A stretch of DNA of 22,921 bases. Origin: Didymodactylos carnosus. Its lineage: Eukaryota > Rotifera > Eurotatoria > Philodinida > Philodinidae. Each line of letters opens with the position of its first letter. Position 1 is the stretch's first letter. This document shows, in pieces, positions 1-6,888 of this stretch. Under the pieces are notes generated by a model. The model had not been told where the DNA came from, did no database searches, and worked only from the letters and a program-made list of their open reading frames with translations. The stretch lies in the NCBI GenBank assembly GCA_905250885.1, contig CAJNOQ010002720.1, positions 1-22,921 on the forward strand, written 5' to 3'. The translations under genes were made by a program, and so were the position numbers.

Positions 1-486
1 CACATGGAAGTTAAGATTAAGATCAGCACACAACAGAAGGTTAGGAGAGACAGACGAATAGTTAGAAACAAAAGTGTAAAGAACATCGAGAAAGAAATCA
101 ACAGGAACAGATTGCGAACGGTAACAGTTGCATAAAAGAAAGTCAGCAGGAGACTGTACATGTAATAAAAAGGCTTCAATAACATCAAAAGAAGCGAGTG
201 TAGAAAATTGTAAAGTAGAGGAAATATACGTTGCGAGACCTCCTCCGTGTCGATTTCAATCTCGGCGAACGAGAGAATAACCACAGAGAGTCATCTCTCC
301 ATCAGTAATTGTCGCGTCGAGATTCGTTTCTTGAAATGACAGAATGTCAAAATCACTAAAAGAGAAGAAAGTTTTGTTCCTAATGAGACCAAACTTCTTA
401 ACAAGACTTTGGATACTGTGAGAATAAATATTCAGTTTGTGGGCTAATATGTTGTCGTTTCGTTTGGCTTGAGTCACATTACATCA
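1..486 (-). pseudogene. LINE ORF2 remnant, endonuclease N-terminus
   Basis: This is the beginning of the endonuclease-reverse transcriptase polyprotein. The frame opens after a stop at 484-486 and has no ATG; the first possible start is a GTG at 475-477. It shows the layout of the endonuclease-exonuclease-phosphatase fold used for target nicking: LNIYSHSIQS near the start, then DILSFQETNLD with the catalytic Glu, then GYSLVRRD and, after an in-frame TGA at 256-258, NRHGGGLATYI. The same frame stays open from 255 to base 1 and reaches CADLNLNFH, the next conserved Asp/Asn block of this fold. The TGA sits where the family usually has Arg and fits a C-to-T change of CGA. The reverse transcriptase would lie beyond the left edge. 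Confidence 0.82.
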
Positions 487-660
487 ATAACGGTTAGACA
501 AGCGATGGTAACGTTTTGTTTTTTGTTGTTTTTGTTGTGTATTATTGAGAATATTATTATTGGTACTATTATTATTATTGTTATTAATATTGTCGCGCCT
601 GAGGTTACTATTTTGATTCGGTCGATTATTGTTCTTGCTAACAACAGATGATGTAGTTGG

Positions 661-1406
661 TTACTGTTGTTCTTCTTGCGGCCTATTCCGTCGTTGTCGA
701 GCCTCAAAGGCTTGCAAAGATTGTTTTTTGTCAAATGCTTACCGATGTAAACAATTTTGACAAGAGCGTCAGACGAGTTTTTAATGGTAGGTGCCTTTGC
801 TAGGATCGACGAACGAACAGACAAGTCGTTAAACGCGATACCAAGAAGTGGCGGACGATTATTATTAGTTCCCGACGAGCTTTTAAATCGTCACACCGAA
901 TCGACAGAAGACGGATCAATCTTGACACCAAGATGATTTTGAACGAAACGGAAGACAACATCTTTATCGTTTGTGCCCTCAACGGGAGACAAATTCTTGA
1001 CGATGATGTTTTTTCGTCGCTTCTCACGTTCCAAGTTTTCGTTCAATTCATCCAGGCGGTCAACAAGTTGATCGTGTTTGTTGGTAAGAGTTGTTAAATG
1101 ATGTTCAATCTTGTCAATTCGATCGGATAACGTTTGGAGGCAACGAGGTGGAACACGATCGACGTTTTTATCGTTCAAACACTTTGGACAAAACCAGTTA
1201 GAGAACTGTTGTTGTTCGGCTAGAGTTTGATACGCCGTATATGCCATTGGTGAAACGTTAACACATCCAATGTGAAACCAAGTGTCGCATGCATCACATT
1301 GTAGAGCGTTATCATTATCGGTGACGATAGCCTGGCAAGAACAGAGAGTCTGTGGTTGTGATTCACTCGATTTGGGAGAGTCTTGTGTTTTGCGACGCTT
1401 ATACAT
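661..1406 (-). pseudogene. LINE ORF1 remnant (PHD finger plus coiled coil)
   Basis: ORF1 of the LINE would encode an RNA-binding or chaperone-like protein that packages the element RNA. I place the start at the ATG at 1406 (MYKRRKTQ...), because the longer upstream extension to 1481 is hydrophobic and looks like translated UTR. From this start, residues ~22-80 carry a Cys/His-rich PHD finger (CSC...CDACDTWFHIGC...WFCPKC). A coiled coil follows (LQTLSDRIDKIEHHLTTL onward), then the start of an RRM-like region (KNIIVKNL). The frame is broken twice. TGA at 891-893 interrupts an otherwise continuous frame, consistent with a C-to-T change of CGA. Near 724-730, an A-run appears one base short, because downstream the protein-like reading continues in the neighbouring frame to a TAA at 661-663. 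The span is 746 nt, one short of a multiple of three, as expected for a single deletion. Confidence 0.8.
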
Positions 1407-1559
1407 GATAACGAGATGAGAAGAATTGAAGAAGAATAAACGAGAAAAAAATAAGTAAAATAAACAAAGAAAAATAAACAAATAACGAATGATCTGGGGG
1501 TAGCCGTCAACGGACGTCTAGCGGGAAACAACCCTGAAAATAAAAGTTCAAAGGGTTAA

Positions 1560-2330
1560 GATACATCAAAAGTGAAAGAACAAAGCAGAAAACAAAAACG
1601 ATGGAGATGGAACAAGAAAAACACTCCAAACATGTTTTATCAAGTTCATCAGAAGATTCTCTTTTATCTTTCGGCTACTTATGCTTGATTCAACTGCCAA
1701 AATATTTTGTCTATATTTTGTTAATATTCTTCATCATTTTTCAGTGAGAAATGTAGCAGTCCAGACCTACTGTCACCAGTCAATTCCTTAGACAATTCTG
1801 ATACGAAAGGTAAGACTTCATGAGTATCTAGAAGAAGAATATTTTGTGAAACGCCGACATGCATGTTCATATACATCAGATATCATCCTATAATCAATGT
1901 AGCAACTAACAATGAAGATATGTCATTATTAAACTCTGAGTCCACGTCGGAGTTTGGTCTATTTGAATTTCGTTTTACTAGTAGTTATCTATATACCGCA
2001 TTCATTCCTTAATGAACTTTCAGATATGGTGATCAGTAAATCAGTGTCGTGAACTCAGTATCCTGACATTTTATTGAACAGAAATTGTGGAATAAAAAAG
2101 GTCTGAAGCAAAGAAACGTCTACAATTAAAACGACTGATGTTGCTTATAAATAGCTCTAACTTTTGGTTCATTGCTGATTTCTGTGCATTTATATTTTGA
2201 GATTTTGTACATTTAACATGTTCGTAACAGATAATAGACGTTAGGTTCGGCGCATCACCTGAGAAGGAAAAGTCTTTTTCTAATACTCAAAACTGCTCAT
2301 ATGAAAGCACTGATGGGTTTAAAACAGCCT
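1560..2330. other. Gene-poor stretch with exon-like plus-strand fragments
   Basis: No complete gene is recognisable. Three plus-strand pieces look like short exons. An ATG at 1601 opens 48 codons rich in Ser and acidic residues. Segment 1745-1809 lies between TTTTTCAG and GTAAGA and reads EKCSSPDLLSPVNSLDNSD. Segment 1903-1956 lies after TGTAG and reads ATNNEDMSLLNSESTSEFG. The last two are compatible in phase across a 93-nt intron. Downstream continuation soon meets stops, and no known family is recognised. These may be an exon remnant of a gene cut up by the nearby transposons, or chance. Confidence 0.3.
1745..1809 (+). other. Candidate exon of unknown gene
   Basis: This 65-nt segment is flanked by a T-rich acceptor (TTTTTCAG) and a good donor (GTAAGA). 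Only one frame is open; it is Ser/Asp/Leu-rich (SSPDLLSPVNSLDNSD), like an acidic low-complexity activation segment. It can be joined in phase to a second candidate at 1903-1956. There is no family match, and no in-phase upstream exon could be found. Confidence 0.25.
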
Positions 2331-2332
2331 AA

Positions 2333-2945
2333 GTTATAACTTGTTGGAGTTAGAACTAGTTATAACTAATTTAAATTTTGGTCAAAAATTTCAAATAGTT
2401 ATAACTATCTACCGGCGTTATAACACTATCAACCGAAGTTATAACTATCAACCTAAGTTGATAGTTATAACTCCAGTTGATCGTACTTCTAATTTTTTTC
2501 CGTCCTTATTTTATGAAATTTTTATTTTCTTTGCGTCACATAATAGGGTTGTAAAATCGAAGAAAACAAAAATTGTTTGTCTGTTGAAGCAAATTTGTTT
2601 TTAGTGCCAAAACTTCAGCGCATGCAAAGCTCCTACTGTATATATCTCGCAGCTAAATAGCTTAATATTTGTATGTAATTCTTAATACTTAAATAATCAG
2701 TTGTTTCTAAAACATGGTTCAAGAGCAAACAGGTAGATTGATTCGTTCATCATCTAATAGTTTAACACTTACCAAATAAGAACTTTATTTGTATCGATGA
2801 TGAAAAATTATTAAGTGGTGCCAGGTGATATTCTCAAGATTTTCGGTTAGTGATCAAGTGTCTAATGCGAACAAAATTTGCGATATCGTGTATGACAAAC
2901 TAGCTACTCATCTTTATAGTTATGACCTCCAACTCGAGTTATAAC
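2333..2945. repeat. Cluster of palindromic octamer GTTATAAC with inverted flanks
   Basis: The self-complementary octamer GTTATAAC occurs at 2333, 2359, 2398, 2417, 2438, 2464 and 2938, with a variant GTTATGAC at 2919. Between 2398 and 2472 it forms an irregular tandem array with a period near 20 nt (GTTATAAC, then ACTATCAACC-like spacers). Positions 2437-2452 and 2457-2472 are a perfect 16-nt inverted repeat with a 4-nt loop. The outer copies are inverted with respect to each other: GTTATAACT followed by GTTGGAG at 2333-2349, and its reverse complement near 2927-2945. This may mark the ends of a short foldback or MITE-like element, but no target duplication was found. Confidence 0.6.
2437..2472. 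repeat. Perfect inverted repeat, 16-nt arms, 4-nt loop
   Basis: The left arm 2437-2452 (AGTTATAACTATCAAC) is the exact reverse complement of the right arm 2457-2472. Each arm contains one GTTATAAC octamer, so the unit is a palindrome built of palindromes. Confidence 0.9.
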
Positions 2946-3142
2946 CGGATCAACTTCTTTAGAAATTTTCTCATGTTTCAACTTTTGAAAAATAGTTTTA
3001 AAGCCATCAGTATATGAAAGAGAGTTCAACTTTATGATAAAAAAAGGATTTATATCTTTCAACTTCTATGATACCTCTGTCTCTCTCACATTGCTGTGTG
3101 AACTGTTTTTACTGATTGGTGGGACATGCGAGACCAAGGTGG

Positions 3143-3150
3143 GTCCCTAC
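3143..3150. repeat. Left 8-bp target-site duplication of hAT element (GTCCCTAC)
   Basis: GTCCCTAC directly precedes the terminal CAGAG of the element and is repeated exactly at 4042-4049 beyond the other end. Eight-base duplications are the hallmark of hAT insertion. Confidence 0.93.
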
Positions 3151-3164
3151 CAGAGCTCCTGCCG

Positions 3165-3315
3165 GTCCACCCGACTCGATGACCCGGCCCGGGACCGATC
3201 CGTCTCGGACCAGGCCGGGCCGAGCCATTCGCTTTTTTTTCTCGGGCCGGGCGGGCCGTCCGAGAAAAGTTTTTAGCTCGGTCGGGTCAGCTTTTACGGT
3301 CCGGCCCGAGAAATT
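3165..3315. repeat. Left GC-rich subterminal repeats of hAT element
   Basis: This region holds many overlapping copies of CCCGGCCC, GGGCCGG and GGGCGGGCC-like words, with mirror-image copies at 3893-4030. It is the most GC-rich stretch in the window. It probably binds the transposase, by analogy with other hAT elements. Confidence 0.7.
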
Positions 3316-3484
3316 TTAAAAGTTTTCTTCATATTTTCAGTTAAATTTGGCTATTTCCTAGTAACAGTATGTTACTATTATCTAGTGAATTCTGTTGAGA
3401 AAAAGAGTTTGATCACTGATCAATTCGGATGATACTAGGAGAAGAAACAAATACACCATGTAAAGGAATTCTATCCATTACTGA

Positions 3485-3709
3485 GTTTATTGTACAATAG
3501 ACTCTCGAATATGTGCATATTTGGCAAAGCTTGCTCGACATTTATATTCAATTCCAGCAACGTCTGCTGGAGTCGAGAGGCAGTTTAGTGCTGTGGGTCT
3601 TGTAATTAATGAACGACGATCATCATTAAATCCTGATACTGTAGAAGATATATTATTTGGACGATCAATTCAAAAATCACTTGAAAAAGATTCACATCTG
3701 TTTTCCTAA
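3485..3709 (+). pseudogene. hAT transposase, C-terminal dimerisation region only
   Basis: This 74-codon remnant ends at a TAA (3707-3709). It reads LAKLARHLYSIPATSAGVER, followed by QFSAVGLVINERRSSLNPDT, the canonical hAT C-terminal dimerisation signature (SIPATS..ER.FS..G....RR..L.P). It then ends with VEDILFGRSI and a short tail. The frame is open from 3485, just after a TGA, with no ATG. The N-terminal BED-type zinc finger and the RNase-H-like catalytic core with its DDE residues are absent. It lies inside the element in the expected 3' position relative to the right end. Confidence 0.9.
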
Positions 3710-3892
3710 CCTTGTTTTGTGTTTCCTTCTCTTCTTTCTCTCGCTATTGTTCATATGTTTTGAAATTCCTTAGCCAAAAAGTTATTTCTGTTTTCTTAAT
3801 TAACTCATACTGCTGCTGAACTAATCTTTAGCAAAGCTTTTACTGTGTTTTTGCCATAACAAAATTGAATTGAGTCTAAAAAGAATTTAGAG

Positions 3893-4030
3893 TCGGGCTC
3901 GAGCCGGGCGGTCCAGGAAAGATTACCACTCGGGCCGAGTCGGGCCAACCGATTCGCATGATGGGTCGAGCAGGCCTAGATTTTTCTTGGCCCGGCTTGT
4001 TCCGGGCGGGCCATCAAAAACTCACCCGAT
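3893..4030. repeat. Right GC-rich subterminal repeats of hAT element
   Basis: The region is dense in GGGCCG, GGCCCGG and CGGGCGGGCC words, as on the left side and partly inverted relative to it. It is separated from the left block by AT-rich interior. Confidence 0.7.
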
Positions 4031-4041
4031 TAGGAGCTCTG

Positions 4042-4049
4042 GTCCCTAC
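4042..4049. repeat. Right 8-bp target-site duplication (GTCCCTAC)
   Basis: This is an exact copy of 3143-3150, directly after the terminal AGGAGCTCTG. Confidence 0.93.
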
Positions 4050-5849
4050 TGACACAATAGTTGTGCCATTCTGATCTCGTCAAGTTTACTAAACATTTTA
4101 GAGCATTTATGACCTTTCAATATCCTAGTTCATTCCAACAGCTCGTTTATAATTCACCTAGCGTCAGATTTATCTATCTTTGTAATGTCTCCTGCTTTTC
4201 GTATTGCAGGTGAGCACGTATTGTGGTTACTCTTGTTATTGGCACTAAAATAGTTTGTTTTCATCTTCTTTAGAAATGGATAAATTGTCCTATACTATTT
4301 CTTTGCTGAAAACATTGCAGACAAGAAATTTCATCACTTGGAGGGTCCTCTTCAAGTGTATGAGAGAAGACAAATGCCTTTTCGGCTCTTTGTTTATTAC
4401 TTTTTTTTATCGATTTTTCAGTAAAAAAGATTATAGGACCAATTGTTCGTCTTTGGAAAAGGTTGACGAAAAATTGTACATCTACTTATCGTTGATATAC
4501 AAATATTTCCAGATTGGCAACGGCGGTCTTACTGTGGCTAGTAGAACACGTAACCTAGAACAAAATTTGATGGTGATATATACTGAAGTTGAATCTGCTG
4601 ATAACTTCTTATACTTATGACCCACATTAAGAATTTTTGACTTTGTTTTTATAAAAAAATAAAAGTTCAAACATAAAACTGACTAAATGAAAGAAGACAA
4701 GAACCACAAAACAACAATAACAAAATAATAATCCGCAAAAAGAAAATAGCATTTTATAAAACTTAAATTATCATGCACAAATTAGGAAAAGACCACAGAT
4801 GATTAAATAAACGTTACATACATATTTGAATAAAAATACTAAATAATGCGTCACTGTAAACAAACATAGAATACGCACCGAGTTATTCTTATCTCAAAAC
4901 TTGATCAATAAACAACAAACTCGAACACAAGAAAACGTTTCGTTGTTTCTTAGAAATTATCCTGCTGCTTTATTATACTACAAAAGAGTCAAATACTTTC
5001 ATAAATTTGATTCTATAATAGATATGCGGCTACAAGACATATAAACAAAACATAAATGCTCCTTCAATTACTAGAAAACTAGCTTAATTTAAATGGTTTA
5101 TCGGAAGTTTGTCAACCTGAAATTTAGAAATAAGAATATTGTCGTACAAAAATAATAATCAATAAATAACTAGAACAAATAATATGAGGAACGAATGTCT
5201 AGGCATTGTTCGCTGCGTATCAACAATCGAAAATAAACTACAGTATAAAAAAAATTGTGTATGAAAATGAGATATAACAATTACACCGGGTTCTCACACA
5301 TATACACAAAACATAAACCATTTTGCACACAAATCGATCAAGTAAATGATACGTAATTAGAAAAATGAGTTACGGATAATGTTAGTGGTGGAAAGTTGGT
5401 AATTTTATTTTTGAGTATTAGGTCTATTGTTTTGACGAGAACAATAATTGCTGTTGGATACACAAAAATAAAATAATTAAAGAATAGGGTTAGAATGAAT
5501 ATTTACAGAGAGAAATCTAAGATCGATACGATCATGTTAGAAAGAAAAAGAAAACGGAATGCTAGTTGAAGAAATACATATACGCGATACATTCCGCATC
5601 GTAAAATAAAGGTAGTATGGAGGGATAAATGAAATAAATATTGCATCCATATTTGTCACAAACGTGTCTAAAAATAGAGAAAATCATTTGAATAAATATT
5701 GTTAATTAGTAGTAAGAATATACACACACATATACACACACGGTAAAGAAGTACGAATTGACCACATGTTAGAACTTACAGCATCCTCTTCTCAAGCTTT
5801 TAAACGTTGACTGGTATTCGTTCTATTGCACGGATTGCACATAGCTTGA
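4050..5849. other. AT-rich stretch without recognised gene
   Basis: A plus-strand frame of 121 codons (4255-4620) is the only sizeable open stretch. It has no family resemblance and is interrupted by intron-like T-rich segments ending in TTTTCAG (to 4421), TTTCCAG (to 4513) and TTGCAG (to 4320). Alternative readings around them (HHLEGPLQVYERRQMPFRLF; KKIIGPIVRLWKRLTKN) look protein-like, but would need introns of only 34-38 nt with weak donors. From 4630 to 5849 I see only A-rich noncoding DNA. This side is downstream of the minus-strand kinase gene, and TTTATT at 5404-5409 could serve as its minus-strand AATAAA. Short CA runs lie near 5724-5740. Confidence 0.35.
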
Positions 5850-5857
5850 CTGTAGTA
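5850..5857. repeat. Left 8-bp target-site duplication (CTGTAGTA)
   Basis: CTGTAGTA precedes the terminal CAGAG and is repeated exactly at 6627-6634. Confidence 0.9.
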
Positions 5858-6626
5858 CAGAGCCCTGCAGGTTAAACCTAACCTAACCTAATCTAATCTA
5901 TAGATTAGATTACAAAAGTTATAGGTTAGATTATGTTGTGTTTTAATTTTTTTCGAATTCTTTCTACTTTTTGCGCAAGCGAAATTTTTTTCTGATTTTG
6001 AGTCGTTCACGCCCTAATTCTTTGACAGGCAGAATACTCAATGACATGTATGTTTACTTTTGGTGTAACGTTCTGGGGGTTAAAAACAAGAAGCTAATTA
6101 CAATGAAGCATCAAGCTGCTGCATATAATAAGATAAGCCATGAGCTTATGGTGTTTAATTAAACAGCTCAAATATTCAAACTCACTTTCAATTTTAAGTT
6201 TTGAGTTAAGTTTCACGTTTAACAACAATGAATTTCTGCGCTCTCTCTCACTCTAACGTACATATATATAGTGGGCATATTTCGTAGAATTTTTCACTAT
6301 TTTCTCTAAGAGAATGAAAAAGAATATTCTAATATCACAGAAGAGAAGAGAACAGAAAAGAATAGTAAAATGAACATATATATATACTGTGAGTGTTTTT
6401 CATCTAAATGTAGCTGACGATGATTACAGTTGTAATCGAAAGCTCCTGTTTTAAATAAAAGTTTTAAAATAATGATGTTGAACTCATACAATTAATCTTT
6501 TCCTTTATGAAAACAAGAAATCACAGGTTAGGTTAGGACTAGCTTGCCGACTTCATAGGCTAGGTTGCGAAATTTCTTATAGGTGAGATTATAGGTTGCC
6601 GAAAAGTGACAACCTGCGGGACTCTG
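5858..6626. mobile_element. Non-autonomous hAT-type element (769 bp)
   Basis: The left end CAGAGCCCTGCAGGTT and the inverted right end (CAGAGTCCCGCAGGTT when read outside-in) match at 14 of 16 positions. Exact 8-bp direct repeats flank the element. The CAGAG terminus and the 8-bp duplication place it in the hAT superfamily, but in a different family from the element at 3151-4041. Both subterminal regions carry AACCTA/AGGTTA repeats (5871-5895 and 6525-6537). A 24-bp perfect palindrome lies at 5889-5912. The longest internal open frame (5971-6162, plus, 63 codons) resembles nothing known, so mobility would depend on a transposase from elsewhere. It sits downstream of the kinase gene's stop codon. 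Confidence 0.9.
5889..5912. repeat. 24-bp perfect palindrome inside the hAT-type element
   Basis: TAATCTAATCTA is followed immediately by its reverse complement TAGATTAGATTA. It adjoins an AACCTAACCTAACCT run, so the whole reads as a degenerate pentamer array turning back on itself. Confidence 0.9.
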
Positions 6627-6634
6627 CTGTAGTA
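6627..6634. repeat. Right 8-bp target-site duplication (CTGTAGTA)
   Basis: This is an exact copy of 5850-5857, directly after the terminal GACTCTG. Confidence 0.9.
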
Positions 6635-6728
6635 CTTACAAAACTCAAGTGCAATAAGCATTATCATCACACAAAACAGTGGTCGGAAGTATCAGCAATA
6701 CGTTCAAACGCGATCTTTATGTGTATAG

Positions 6729-6754
<26 letters not shown>
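6729..6754. repeat. (AC)13 microsatellite
   Basis: An uninterrupted AC dinucleotide run in the probable 3' UTR or downstream flank of the minus-strand kinase gene. Confidence 0.95.
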
Positions 6755-6759
<5 letters not shown>

Positions 6760-6888
6760 CAAAAAAACAATTTAATGACAAACCCGTAATATGAGCTGAT
6801 TCTAAAGATAGATAAGACAACAACATATACGTATATAACTATCTAACACCAAAGGGTGAACATACACCAGATGGATAGCACTAACAAT

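Larger units (their letters stand above)
1..1555 (-). mobile_element. CR1/L2-like non-LTR retrotransposon (LINE), decayed, 5' half only
   Basis: Reading on the minus strand, a first open frame with a PHD-type zinc finger and coiled coil is followed by the start of an apurinic-like endonuclease domain. ORF1 with a PHD finger followed by an endonuclease-reverse transcriptase ORF2 is typical of the CR1/L2 group of LINEs. The element runs off the left edge, so its reverse transcriptase, 3' end and target-site duplication are not visible. The 5' boundary near 1555 is a guess, placed where the 5'-UTR-like, less AT-rich stretch (about 1495-1550) ends. Three disabling lesions are visible: a TGA at 891-893 in ORF1, a one-base frameshift near 724-730, and a TGA at 256-258 in ORF2. 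This copy is therefore dead for autonomous movement. The family assignment rests on domain order, not on a tree. Confidence 0.85.
3151..4041 (+). mobile_element. Internally deleted hAT DNA transposon (891 bp)
   Basis: The element starts CAGAGCTCCT and ends AGGAGCTCTG, a perfect 10-bp terminal inverted repeat. It is flanked by identical 8-bp direct repeats (GTCCCTAC). Both subterminal regions (about 3165-3315 and 3893-4030) are packed with GGCCCG/CGGGCC-type motifs in both orientations and are GC-rich, against a very AT-rich background. These are probably transposase-binding subterminal repeats, as known in other hAT families. The interior is AT-rich and holds only the 3' end of a transposase frame (3485-3709), so most of the transposase has been deleted and the element could move only if supplied in trans. 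The intact duplications and repeats suggest a fairly recent insertion. Confidence 0.92.

Noticed and set aside
5871-5897. AACCTAACCTAACCT run as a telomere or internal telomeric repeat
   Set aside because: It lies inside a transposon with clear ends and duplications and is only about three units long; the mirrored copies at the other end fit subterminal repeats better.
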